Source: Nautilus pompilius
Taxonomy: Eukaryota > Mollusca > Cephalopoda > Nautilida > Nautilidae
DNA length: 64,000 nt
Direction: 5' to 3'
Assembly: GCA_018389105.1 (NCBI GenBank)
Contig: JACATO010000306.1
Span: 1,160,001 to 1,224,000, forward strand
Part shown: positions 47,910 to 61,592 of the stretch, one piece after another
How the letters are laid out: each line of letters opens with the position of its first letter
Position numbering within the stretch: the stretch's first letter is position 1
Program-made: the position numbers and the translations under genes
Notes under the pieces: model-generated
What the model was told of the DNA's origin: nothing
Seen by the model: the letters and a program-made list of their open reading frames with translations, nothing else
Databases searched by the model: none

Positions 47910-50900
47910 CTGTAGATGGTTTCAATGAGAGTGTACCTTTGTTTTGAAAACAAACTTACCAAGGATTTTCTGTTTAGTTACATAATGCAATGAAGGAGAT
48001 TTAGTAGACTATCTTTAAAATACTGTAATTAACAGAAACGAAGGCTGAAAAATGTGAAGTATACTAAGGATGTTTTCTAAATGAAACCTGGCTTAAATAG
48101 CATTGGTGTGATGGTATCTCTCCAGATTGCATTTGATCATCCTTACTAGTTGTCTGTTTTTCATATATTTAATTTGTCTACCATTATTTTATTCTTACTG
48201 TTTATTTTTTTGTTTAGCCTAAATTCTAAATATTGCAAGCTAAAGTTCAGCAAACTACAAAAGTATAAGTGCTTCCACCATTCCAAATGCCCATTCTTCA
48301 TCATTAACCGTCATGAATTCTTCTCTCACAAGGAAATTGTGTTATCATAGTAGTAATAATTTACCAGATTGTATCTACACTTTAATTGTGGATAGCTATG
48401 AAATATATGTAGTAAAATTGCTAGTTCACTGTTAAATTTTATATCCACCTTATTTTTTATTTGCTGTGTGTTCACTGGGCTTTGTGTATTTAGAATTTTT
48501 ACTGAATAATCTATAATCCAGTAAAGAATGGTCATGGTGGCCAACTTGTCTTCAAGTAAATCAATTGACCTTAATGGATGGAGCAACTGTGTGTAAGAAG
48601 CTTGCATTAGTATGGTGGCTTAGTTATCATTGTCAAGAATTATTCTGAATGCTCCCCAGGAGTTCAGTATCCATGCCATTAAACTTGGATGTTTAGATTG
48701 CATGCGCTCTGTGCTTGCCAACAGTAGTGAAATAAATGCTTAATATTTATGAAGTATTCCAAATAACTAAGTGAGAATATTTTTGAAAGATCTTTTAATG
48801 AATGGGCTAATTACTGATAAACAGACTGAAAATTAACCAGTTTAAATATGAGTGTTATTTGAAACAATTACTGTTTGAAAAAAAAAGAAAATTTTATTAT
48901 ATCATTTACTTAAAAACATACAAATTCTGTAGTCTACTCAAGAATTATGGTTAACAAAAATTGTTGCATATAGAAAGAGAATGGCAAGGATGACTTTAAT
49001 CCTGACCTCTTTTAAATGAAATTTTAATAAATCAAGAAACATCTAGCCGAGCTTACACATGTATAAATTTTACTATAGTTGTGTTGAATTCTTATGCTGA
49101 GTGCCATTAGTCTTTCTGTTGAATTTCAGTATGAAAACACTCTTATTTTAATAGAAGGTCTATTTAGCTTATGAATTGGTAGTTATCAATTTTGGTTTTA
49201 TACTGACACAATGATAAATCTGCATTTGATTACCTGATGGTGTAAATTTGTGACAACAACGTTGTCGTCTTTTTTTTTTTGATTTTAGGAGCTCTCTTCA
49301 TGTGAGTGTTCTTTCTTTCCTAAAGAGATTTATACTATTTTTTTCAGGTAGTGACTACAGACAATGCATTATTATATTAGTCTGCTTGTTTACTAGCCAT
49401 TTTTAACACTGATCAGGTTTGCAGTTTATATTTATAGAAGTTTGCTTTCTGGTCAGTGATACTGACTTTTCGGGAAGCATGTTTCCAAGATAGGTTGCAT
49501 TAGCTTGATAGTTCATCTTTGTTGCTTCCAGCTTCTAAGCTGTTTGATTGGTTAATTATCTTTGCCTTTTGTCATCTTTTTTATGTGTTCCAAATGTTGG
49601 TGAGATACCCTGGTGTTATTTTATTCACACATGTTAGAGTGCTTGTTTTCATTTCCTCAATCACTTTGTTATTAGCTATATTATGTCATTTACACAGTAG
49701 CTTAGTGCATTAATGTGATGTTTCAAGGCTTTTCCTCATAGCATCATCCACCCACTTTGTTGACAGTCCTACTCTATGGTATTATATAAGCTAGCTCTTC
49801 ATTTCATCTGTTTGTAATCTCATGGCCATGAAAACCAAATAATTTTTGGCTATAGGATTTTGCATGCCTGCATGCATCATCTTCCCCATCCTTAGCTTGC
49901 ATAGCAACCAGTCATAGCTTTTACATCTTTAGCAAATTTCTTTTTGGATGATATCTCAAATATCATTTTGGGGCAACAATTTTGTCTCCAGGTTTGAATT
50001 AATTATCTACACTTGGAAAAAAAAAACTGTCAGTAACATATTTGGAAAGGTTTCCCAAGCATTCTCTACAATGCATTAACACTCAGTTTAATTAGAACAA
50101 ATAAAAAAGTTTGTTGTCTTTAGTTTACAGGATGAATATCAAATGGAAAAAAACTTTTAACATTTTTTTAGGTTTACTGAATCTGTATACTAATATCTTT
50201 TAACAACCATGAAAGATAATAGTGGACATACTTAAAAATTAAACAAGAATTAGAAGACAAGAGTTATATTTTGTTTTAGTAAGAAAATCTGGATTGAGCA
50301 GATTAATTTCCAGTGTCAGCTAATAATAAAAGAATGAGAAAATTTCATATCATTATTGTTGAAGAAAAAGGATTTTTTTTTTTTTTTTTGTTTGCTTTTA
50401 AAAAATAAAGTTTTAGCATTTTGGTGGCTGATAAACAAACACTGGTTAAAAAAACAACTGTAATGTTGCCTTTTTGAAGCTTTTTTAAAAAAAATATTAT
50501 TTTGTTTTTCTTTCCAAAATTTCAATGTTGTTGTTATCACAGCAGGAAATGAATTTTTAGTTTGCTAAGAAAGAAAGTGAGTTTATTATGTTGAATTGAT
50601 CTGTTTTCACTGTAGACTTGTTTGTAGTCATTTGCAGCTGTATTTCACTTGAAACTTTTTTTCTCTTTTTTGAATTTTACTTAATATTTTACCAATTTTT
50701 GTTATTTTACCATGTCATTGTCTTTAGGGAAAACAGTTAGAATGTGGAAAATTATTCTATTAGTGTGAGTCCAAAAAATTATGAATTCTGGGGAAGATTT
50801 ATTTACAATTAAAAGATTGACAACATCTGCTGATTGTCATCATCAAGATTAATGAAGTTAGGGGCATTAGAGGAGTAAAAGATCTAATTAGGTTAAATGC

Positions 50901-53900
50901 CTTTAAAATCAAGATAACACTGTTTCTCTGGAGTATGTGGGAGTAATAAGTATTTTTTTCTCCCACACTACATTTCCTAGAGGTCCAAGGTTGAGAAAGT
51001 TTTGTTATTTGCTTCTCTTGTTGCTGTTATATTGCTGGCTAGTAAAGCATGACATTTTATGATGGTAGTCTGTGAACCTTTGCAATTGAGGCCTAACCAG
51101 CAATTAGGTAGAGAGAAATTTGTCAAAGACTTTGATATAAACCACCTCAAAGGAAATAATAATGATAATTATCAGATAGGTCACATTTCTATGAATATTT
51201 TTCCAGTAAATCAATAAAATCCATAATTATTTTTTGCATTCTGTTCTTAGTACACAAAAATTGAGATCAGTTTGAAATTTTTATTTTCAATTTGTTCAAT
51301 AATAGTTTTATTGTCTAACAATGGTGTCACCTTTTAGCATTATCATTCGGTTTTGGCTGTTTTTTTTAAAATAACAAATATTATGCAATGGCTAAACATT
51401 CTATTTGCTTTGTAATGGGTGCTGTCAAGATGTGTGGCCAAAACTTTTCAGTTTTTTATTTTTGAACATTTTTTGTGGATAGCTTGGTATTTAGTTAAGT
51501 AGGAAAAGGCTTGGTACAGAATAGGTTACTTGTGTATTGTATTTATATTCTAGATTGACTACTGATGAATTCTCTATCATATTATACAGGTTTAACTAGT
51601 GATATCAAGTCAGATTTAGATAAACAACTAGTGCAAAATGAATTCTACAATCATTAAGTTGATATGTAAAGATCTTTCATGGGATTCTATCAGTTGTTAT
51701 TAAAGATGAGATATATATGTTTGTTTTTTTTTCATTGTTGTCTTTTTTAACCTTTTGCAAATAGCAATATTGTAATAAAGAGGTCTGCTGTATCTAACTT
51801 ATTGGAGTGGCACATATTAGAATTGGCAGATTTATAAATAATGCTAGGTACAACATAATTCATTGCTATTTCTCAGGTGTCAGATCAGTTTATTGTCAAA
51901 CATTTCGTGCAGAACTACAATCGCCATTAGAAAAGAGATTGTCCATAATTGATTAATCAGTAGTAGTTATGTGATACTTTCAAATCAGTATCATATGTTT
52001 GCTTTGATGACCATTCTTTATCAATAATTTTACATCTGTGGGACATCATTCACATGCATATATTTGATCTATCCTTGTTCTGCAGCAGCCTTTTCTAAGT
52101 TATAGGACACAATCAACAACAGAATTTACATGACCAGATCTGAATATTGGAGCACTTAAATCTGCTAGGCCATGGTAAAATATTCACACTAGGGTTGTTC
52201 ATGCATTTTGAAGCCAGTAAATGGACTTGTTTATATGTTTATATATAACCGTGATAATTCCAAAAGCAAGTAATGTATTCTTTAATTCCTACTTATGGAA
52301 AACCATCTTGTTTGTTTGTTTGTGTGTGTGTGTTTTGAAACCATAAGAGTGACTTAAGAGATAATCTTTATTATATACAGACAGATTGGATCAAATAGAG
52401 TCAAATCAGTTTGAATTTTTGCAGCATTCATGCTAGCTTGGACTTTCTCAGTCTGCTTTTAATCCTTTGTATACTATCTGAGCCACATTTGCACCCCCAC
52501 CACCTTTCAAATCTCAGCATAGGTTGAGCCATAGGATCTGTGACAGATAGTACTTTTCTCGTTAATATGACTCTTTGTAACAATAAATCAATCTATTGCT
52601 TTAACTCCACTTGTTCTGCATTACAACTGTGTTGACTAAGTATACAGATTGCTTGGCACAAATATTAAATAGTGCTTCTAGTTCGGTGGTGTGAGTAAGA
52701 TTAAAGCTGTTGTGTGTATAAAGGATTAATCCATAATGGCTAGTAAGGATAATTGAGTAAAGTATCATTGTAGACAGTTAGTCTTCATTACTTAAATACC
52801 CTCTGGTGGAAAATGACACTAATGAAGACACGGCTACTATTCATCAAGTTGAAGGCTTTTAGATATAATTTTAATATTTTCTCTTATAACATTTACATTT
52901 GTTAGTTTTCAACTGTAGACCAGAATACACAATTTCTTTCAAATTTTCCATGTGTTATTTTTTACTTGAATGATGAACCATTTTGAAATTTAAGTAGAAT
53001 AGGTTCCAAGGAAATTTTGAAAAATTCCGGACATTTTATCGCATGTTTAAAAAGTGTAAGTGCCATTGTATACTTTACAACTAATTTAGTCTTATTGATG
53101 TAACTATGCTTCTCTATTAGCAACATATTTCACAGTCTAAGGTTTGTATATAATCTGCCAGCAATGGATTTCTTGTTTATTAGTAAATTAAAATTCTTTT
53201 GCAAGCATCAACTTCCTCAGCAGTTTTCCTTCTCTAGATAGGAAAGTTTATCAGTTATATTTTGAGAAATGGTAATCATTATAAGTTTCATCTAAAAGTT
53301 ATTTGTTTTTTTTTTTCTTTATAGACAAAGTTTAGAAATTAAAGATTGTTACATAGACTTTTAATAACCAGTACTTTGCTTCAGACCTCTTGAAAAAAAT
53401 AGTACAGAAGATTGACTCAGAATTTAAAGTAATTTTCAGGTTATTCATAGTCTATCAAAGCATGGTGCATACTAGTGCATTTGACAAAGTGCTGTCGGTG
53501 ATAACTGACAAAAGTATTCTACCATGGCCATTTTATCCTTAGAAGAACAATTTATTCTTCAGGTTTGCAAACATTTAAAATGAAAAAAAAAAAAAACCAC
53601 TCAAACTATGATGTCTACATCTCATATAATGAAAAACATGAATTTGACTTTTAGACTAACTATTCTTTTTATGGTAAACCATTTTGCATTTTTGGCAAAA
53701 CGTGCAAAATTCTTTAATTTTTGTAAAACTTAAGACTTTTACAAGTATGAGATCTGGGGCTCATATCAGTCATGAAGAGAATTGGTATTTTGATTGAAAA
53801 CCATTTGTCAGTTTAAAAATATTATTTGGAAATTCTCTCCGTAGATCATGGAAAATTAATTTTCTTTCATGGAATTTAGCTGTCTAGAAAGCTGATGAAC

Positions 53901-54525
53901 CCTGGATATTAGTGTTAATAATTATAAATATGTATCAATTAACAAACTAGTAATTGAATATAAAAAAGATAACCAGCAACAGATTCAGCTTGCTTGCTTC
54001 CTATAAGTCACATAGCCCACTACAATCTTCCATGGAAAATGGTAAGATCCTAATGGTCTCAGTGTTGCATTCTGAGCTGAGAATAGTACTTCGTGAATAC
54101 CTTGCCAATACGAATGTTTTCTTGTCATATTTTTGTCAATTTTATATCTAGAGGCTACATTTTTAGTTTTTATCATCTTAAAAATATGTCCTATGAATAA
54201 TTTGTACATAATTGTGCCATATCATGCATTTCCTGGTATGCCAATGAACATTTGATTTGCAATATGTAATTAAAATATATTTATAAAAAGAGACATAATT
54301 ATAGATCCATTTTAGGTAATTTATCAACAAATTATTTTTAGCATTTGAAAAAGATCAGCCAGGTTTACTGCAATTATAAAACAAATTTTAAGTAATATTG
54401 ATATTCAGTAACCATTTTTGTTTCTTTTGTCACTATTGGTCATTTATAACAGTAAGGTAACCAATCATATTTTAGACACAGTTTAAAATACTGGAGGAAT
54501 TGTAGTTTAGATGCACATAGCTGTT
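47910..54525. other. AT-rich DNA, no gene seen
   Basis: Contains one ACTAGGG repeat copy near 48063, a T run near 50372-50389 and a TTTG/TG run near 52311-52333. A section near 49490-49990 has more mixed composition; a reverse-strand WVDDAMRKSLETSH is faintly like a LINE C-terminus, which I do not count as evidence. Confidence 0.4.
48063..48125 (+). repeat. ACTAGGG dispersed repeat, copy 7
   Basis: Begins ACTAAGGATGTTTTCTAAAT, then GAAACCTGGCTTAAATAGCA, then TTGGTGTGATGGTATCTC. It agrees block by block with copies 5 and 8. Confidence 0.7.
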
Positions 54526-54529
54526 TATT

Positions 54530-54590
54530 ACTATGGTTGTAGAAAGAGAACTTGGCTGAAATAGCACTGCTGTAATGTTATTTGGTTCCC
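54530..54590 (+). repeat. ACTAGGG dispersed repeat, copy 8
   Basis: Starts ACTATGGTTGTAGAAAGAGA and continues CTTGGCTGAAATAGCACTGC, then TGTAATGTTATTTGG. The first ten bases are diverged; the middle is a good match. Confidence 0.6.
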
Positions 54591-54599
54591 AGGTTTCAG

Positions 54600-57500
54600 T
54601 TGAATATCCCTTATCATTGGAGTCACATACGTTCACCTTCACAGTGAAAGATATTTGTATTAAAATAATGGCAGGAGTTTTGAAAAAGCAAATCAAAAAT
54701 GTTGTAATATACTGTACTTCTGTTAGGCAGATTAATGTTTGGAAAGGAAAAAATAAATGTAGTAAAGTGGTACATTTGAGTGAAGTATAAATTGTTTTAA
54801 CTTAATATGCTGCATTGCTTATATCATCTATTTTGAATTCTTATCACTGCCACAACAATGTCTAATCAAACTTTTGTTTTTATTTTGGAACAATAAAAAA
54901 AAATCTTAAAAAATGTAGTTAAAATGCTTTGGGCTCCAACAACTATATTCTAATATATTAGATGTATATTTTAACATACATACTTTGCCTCTTCTTTTTG
55001 CTATTCAGCTGGAATTTACTTTCCTACAATTCCCTTCATTTTAATCACCCTTCCTTGAAGTTTGCTCAAAATTCATGCTGTACTTTTGTGTTCTTTTTTC
55101 TTCTTTTAGCTTTGATTCAATCTGCCTGTTTGGCAGTTTCTTCTTTTTGGTTCCATGAAGTGTGTAGCTTTTTTTGACCTTTTCTGATACCTATGATTTT
55201 CTGAAATGGATGTGGGACCTATTTTCTATCTGCTCCTGCCATTCATTTGGTTAGCAGTTGCAACCTTTGGACACAGATAAGAAATCTTGATCTGTACTCC
55301 TTACTCTGAATGATTAAATTGCATTGATGTTATCCTTTTTTAGTCCAAGGACAATTGGCTTTGGTAACCAAAGTGATGGCACTGCCATCCCAAAAGCATA
55401 GATAGGCATTATGATTCTGGACTTTGTATCATTTAAACCATTGTTCTGCTTAGTTTAAATTGAATATTTATTATTAATCTAACACTTGGCAGCTTAAATA
55501 TATTTGCAAAATTTTGATCTCTTTGTCAAGTTGTTTAATTTAAATTGTTTACTCAACATTTTTGTTTGTAATAACTATACTAAATGGCTTCATCATCATC
55601 ATTTTTTTAAAAAACTTATTTCAATGCTCAATTTCCAACATAGATGTCTGTTGTTCTCATTGCAATCAAGCCTAAAAATGGTACCATTTTTTGTCTGTCT
55701 ATGATATCTTGTTAATTTTGATTTTTTAGTTTAGCTTGGGCTTATTGTATCTTCTGCTAATTTTAACTATATAGCCTGTATGGTTCTGGACAGAGCACCA
55801 TTTGGATAAGGAATACCTCTCCTGCCAGTTAACCATTTACCTTTGCATCTGCAGTATGTCTCCAGTTCATGCTAAATCTGCTTGGATTCTGCAGGAGGCT
55901 TTTCTTAGGAATTATGCTATTTGATTCAGCCAACAAGACTATTGTCACTGCCATTCATGATGGAAGCTAGCATGCCTGCAGATCTCAGCCAAATGTTTTC
56001 TACCTCTTTGCTCTACATGCTATTTTGATAAATAATTCCTATAATAATTGCAACAGTTTTTCCCATGCTTCTACACCCCCATTCATCCTGTATTTTAAGT
56101 TGATTTTGAAAAATTTTTTTTCTAAAGTTAATCTCTGGATGTTTTGAAAGCAAAAATGCATGCTTCAGGGTTTAGTTTTCTTGCAGTACAATGTTTGACT
56201 GTGCAAAAGATAAGATTCAAGTCAGACTTTCTTCTTTAACTATACTCCTGAATAGCCCAATTACCTGACTACATCAACCTGCCCACCTACCTAGCATATC
56301 AGTTCTATTCAACCCATTACAACAGACTTTCAACAAATAGTTAGAGCAAGTTATTATTTTGGAACATCTTGCCTGAATCTCTCAATATTTGTTAACTGCT
56401 CTGGAAATATCATTTAATTTTTTTTCCCTATAACAGAAAGCATGTTTACTGCCAAGCCCATCATTTGCAAATTTTCCTACTTAGAAAAATAAAAATCAAT
56501 TACTTCAATGTGGCTTCCACTGCATTTGATAATTTATCTCTGAAATTGTGCATTAGCAGTGGGCCTTTCTTTTTTTTTTAAAGCATGTTTACTGATTTTA
56601 ACTTTCTACTTTATTTTTAAAATTTTGTCATTTACATAATGTAAATTTCTGCTGGTCAGTATTCTTCCTCTCTCTATCTATTTTTGCATAGCTCTCTGTT
56701 TCAGATGAACAGGTTTAGAAAATTAAAAAAAATACATTAGACAAGAGAAATCAGAACTGTGAAAAATGGAAAGAGGATAATGCTCTTTGTTTTGTTCTTT
56801 CAGATGAAGATAATGAATTCTATAGAAGAAGAAATAATCACAGTCAATATGCAGTAGATATGCTCCATAGTCATTTAACTGAAAACTTTGTTCACAAGAT
56901 CTCTTCTCTATATAAAAATTCAGTGCATGGATGAAATGAATAAAAAACATTATCTTTTTTCTTTCTTTCTTTTTTAAAGTTACAAATTACTTTGAATTAA
57001 AAAAAAAATTTCTCTTCAGAAAAACTGATAATTCTGAATTAATTAATAGTAGTTAATGAGCAGGTCATTATGACAAAGTTTGTTTCTGAAACTAGAATTA
57101 GGAATGGATACAGATGTACTCTCTTTATTAGCTTATTAGTCTAATTGCTTCATAATATGCTGAGAACTTTATAAAAGGTTTTGTCTTTATTCTAAAAAAT
57201 CAATTTCTGGAATACTAACTTCTGTGTTGTAAATTAACAGGGTAAATCATGCATAAGTGCCGCAAGGATAATGTTTCTTTACAGTAGATATAGAATGTTA
57301 CTATAGTGTTTCTGCAGAATTAATGAATTATTACAAATATAATGAAAAAAATGTTTTGTGGCATAATGTGTTTGCCATATAATTTTTCAATTACTTATAA
57401 CTTTTAACTATTTCTTTTGAAAATTTGTACAGTTTTAAATATTGCATTGCTTAACAAAATAGTTGATGTAATTCCTGCAACTGCATTTTCTGGCTGTTCT

Positions 57501-59915
57501 GTTTCAGCAGTTTATTTATCACCATCTACCTAAAGGAAACTTCATTTTTCTGCTACACACTATGTTTGTTTTAGCCTTGCTCAAAATACACAAGAATTAA
57601 TCACAGGCACCATAAAATGCCATTTCAACAAGCTTATAATAAAAATATGTACTACTTGTACATACCTGAAGCTTGTTTACAGTTTCAGACATCCACTATA
57701 TGATTCAAGCAGCAGCTTTATTACACATCTTGTTTGTTTGTTTTTTTTTCTATCTCATAGAAAAATGCTTTTGATTGATGGATTTGATATTTGCCAAGTT
57801 TTCAGCTTGAATATTGTCTGTGGAGAAGCTTTCTTTAATTGCTGGACACCTGGATTAGATAATCCTATGCTTTTTTCTACTCAATTAATACACATGATCA
57901 GTAAAGAACTGGGCCTGTGTTTACCTGTTTTCTTAGTTGGTTGCTGTGATGCTTGTGGATTTAGTTGAATATTCACATGTTTAGGCATCTAGATGACATT
58001 TGCTGGGTACATATGCAAGTAAAACTTTTCATTCCATACTCCTTTTCTTTACTTAGGTAAAAATTGCATTATTGTGTTTATTAGCTTTGCTTGTGTTTCC
58101 ACCAAAAATGGCATCAAGAAATGGTTGCCACTGGATACATTATATGTCTTTATGCCAGTTTATCTATGGGGTTTTGGTTCCATTTAATATGGACAAAGTT
58201 GTAACTCTTATCAGTATTAATGAGTCTGACTGGCTAATTATCCCTGTTGCAAGTTTTATGCCATTAAGAAAATTTTAACTACTTTTAAAAGTTTAGTTTA
58301 ATTTAAAAAGCAAAAATTGATTGATATCCATGTTTATTATTACAGTTTTGAAGTTGACTAATGTTTCTTCTGCCACTGTTTTTTTTTTTTAGTATACAGT
58401 GAAGAAATTTAAATTAAAATGTGCAGACCTTTGCTATTTTCTATTTTTACAATAAGCTCAAAAACCCAGGTTTTTAGAGTGGAAGGCTGTTAAATTTTTT
58501 GGAAGGAAAATGAGTGACATTTTTAATTTGTAGAATTTTGAGTAGATGCATTTATTTAATTGGTAATAAACATAAAGAATTCAGAACATTGACTTAAAGA
58601 TCTTGTATCTCAAGTAAACTTGAAATTTTGCTGAAGCTGATCTGCTAGGGAGTTAAAAAAATTGATACAGATATTTCAGGATTTCAGAAAAGTTACAAGA
58701 ATTAGAAACATTTTAGAAAATTAGCATTATTAGATTGGGGATTAATGAATTATTTTCAGTTTAAAAATGTACTTTTCAAATGCTTTAAAATTCTTCTTGA
58801 TGTTTTTAAGATTGGGATTGGAGATCTTTATCTTGGTTATAAAATGGATTGTGTGCTTACATACTGTGCTACATAATCTTTTCTTAGCATTAAAGGCTAT
58901 AAGTGAAAGTCCCTACCAGAAGGCTTTACTTAAACTATATTTTTAAAAAAAAAATGAGATGTATGAAGATATCTTCTAAAGCCAATATTCTTTGTTTTTT
59001 TTGGTTGCTCAGAAGGATTCAAACGTTGTAGCATTATTCTTCAATAAGCTGAGTTTTTTGTTTTCTTCAACTCTGATTGTTGCTGCTCTCTCATCCATTC
59101 CTTTGTCCTCAGTTTATGGTTGGAAGAAACCTATTGATATATAGCTACAAGCTACTAACTAGAAAACTAGGGGAGAGGCACACCTAATCACTTTACTGGT
59201 TGTTTATGTACATAGTAGCAGCTGATCTGCATGGTTTGTACCACTCATAATTAGGCATAAACTTTGATAGCTTTGAGATGGGGTATTTTCTTGACTTGGC
59301 TCCTTTTTTGAGGTTTTCTCCTTGCTTGCACAAATGGATTTGAGTTTGTAGACAAGATTAAAGATTCTTTGTCTTTTAGCTTAAGTTATTTGAATTTTCT
59401 CACCTTGCACAAAATAAGAATTTCTTTTACTTTTTCCCTAAATGTTTAGAACCAAGTTTCTTTCTGTAATGATGGCTCATGCAACTCACCCACCCTTCAG
59501 GAAAGAGAAATATTTGGAAACACTATTGTCTAAATGATTTGTTCTCTTATTATTAACTATATTTATTGGTAATTTATTTTCATTTTACTAAGAAAATATT
59601 TTCTGATACTGAGTCAGAATGAAGTCTTAGAAAACTTGTAACTACATCCTCTACCTGTGGATAGTTGGGGGAAAAAAAGGGTATTGCTTTGACATCACAA
59701 AAACATTTAATTATTTTGGAAATAGTCATAATCTTCTGTTAGTAGCTGAAATACCATTGCCATTAGATGTTATTTTATGAAGTGAGGAACAAAAATTAAC
59801 TATTAACTTCATAGATGCACTACATACATCCTTGCAATTAACCTCCATTAAGCATGAACTTTTTTACTTTTTTCTCAAACCCATGCACTAATTTTGGTAT
59901 GTAAAGTATCCATCC
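54600..59915. other. AT-rich DNA, no gene seen
   Basis: Open frames at 54962-55177, 57738-57968 and 58072-58278 have no recognisable domain; the last two follow acceptor-like pyrimidine tracts (ending near 57760 and 58058) but lack a convincing donor. Sections near 55000-55450 and 55740-56340 are less AT-rich and may be old repeats. Confidence 0.35.
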
Positions 59916-59919
59916 ACCA

Positions 59920-60150
59920 GAGAGAGCACCTTGGTTTCAGCTTTCTAACCCAATTAGAGGAGAACAGAGTAGGGTGGTTAGCTGCATGCCTACTTGTCAT
60001 TAAAAAAGTCTCTACTAGAACTCTTCATTTTTAGATGTGGGAGGAAACTCATGGAACTGGCTAGAGAAGAAGAGCAAGAAAAAACTAAGCCAGTTTCAAC
60101 TGGGATTCAAACTTAGATTCTCAACATTAGCAATCCACATCCACTTGAAA
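59920..60150 (-). repeat. tRNA-derived SINE, reverse copy
   Basis: On the reverse strand: B-box-like AGTTTGAATCCCAGTTG, then a body with AAACTGGCTTAGTTTTTTCT and TTTCCTCCCACATCTAAAAA, then GAGTTCTAGTAGAGAC. This is the same element as at 28992, and several blocks are better preserved here. Confidence 0.75.
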
Positions 60151-60159
60151 AGCAGTGAA

Positions 60160-61590
60160 TTTTAGTCTCTCTCATCAATGTTTACCTATTCTTATGATTT
60201 TGTGTTATCTTTAAACTTATCAAAATGGCCATATTTGTTTCTATAGTTGAATACATAATAATTTACAATGGTTTAATTGTTTAGGATCATGCATGAAAGA
60301 TGTCAGTGGACACTGGTAAAAAAAAAGTGGCCTAATTACTTTCTATAATTTTGGTGTCTTTTATTTTTTCCTTAAGCTGTAAATATTAATAATCATTATT
60401 TACATCTTTCTGATTCTTCTTCATGTCAAACGAAGAAATATAACCATACTCATAGTCAGTGCCTACTATTCTTAAAAATTTACATCAGAAAATACAGCAT
60501 CAGCTTTAACAAATCATGTCTTCTGGTAACTGGGCAATGAAAGTCTATTACAAAGCAGTTTTTAGCAGCTTCTAGATCATACTTTGTTAAGCCACCAACT
60601 TTCTTGAATTAAACACACAGTACTTATTCTTTTCATTATTTTAATAAATTATTTGGAAATTTCTTCTACTTGCTTACCATTATTATATGTTTAGTCTTTA
60701 CAAAACAGAATTCTTACTGTTTTTGATTAATAAATTTATTTTCTTTTTCTTATTTTATTTCTGATGAAGTTTGAAAGTTTGGAAATTTGTACTATTCCTA
60801 TCACTACTATTATAACACAATTTTCCTACCATGTGGTTAACTGTTGAAAATTTAAATTAAATGCAAGTAAATGTCATTAAATCACCAAATTTGCACAGAA
60901 TTTAACATTTACTTTTTTGTATTGCATGATTGAAAATGTGGCCCCTTTTTAATGTTTACATTCAGGTGACAGATGAGTCTTTTGATGAATTTGGACAATT
61001 AATTAAGCTTTTGTGTAATTTGAAGAACACTTTCATCTCTGTATATAATATGCTGTCAAAAAATGTTTATTATTAAGTAACTTCTAGCAGATAGTTTAAT
61101 GGAAAGTTTGAGGAAAGATGCTAAATAATGGAATATCCATGGAAAGCGGCCACAAGTATTTTACCTTCATGCAATTCTTAGATCTCATTTTTTATGAATT
61201 TACATGCAGAACCTATTTTTATTGTAATTAATAAATTAGTTATTTTTGAAGTATTTGTATACATCAGAGGCTTGAAAATAAATATGAAAATGCACTCTTA
61301 GTTTATTATACTTGTGTTTGGAGACTGGACAGCTTATCTCTCATTTGATAATATTGTTTCTATCGGGATTTAACTCGGTTTGGTGACCTCCCACAACATG
61401 GTTTCTTCTTTTAGTTCTTTATTAAAACAATTAATGATATTGCTGAAGTTTCTTAGTAGTATTTTATTTATGTAATCTGTTAAATAGAAAATATACTCAG
61501 CTGAATTTGCTGGATTGTTTACTTCTGAAGATCCCATTAGTATTAGAATTGAGAAAAATTCATAGGGTATTAGTCTATGATTAATTAGCT
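60160..61590. other. AT-rich DNA, no gene seen
   Basis: No supported feature. A frame after an acceptor-like CATTCAG at 60967 (VTDESFDEFGQLIKLL) runs to a stop without a donor. Confidence 0.4.
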
Positions 61591-61592
61591 TG

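Noticed and set aside
57738-57968. Open frame after an acceptor-like TTTTTTCTATCTCATAG
   Set aside because: No donor site before the stop and no recognisable protein; could only be a terminal exon, which I cannot support.
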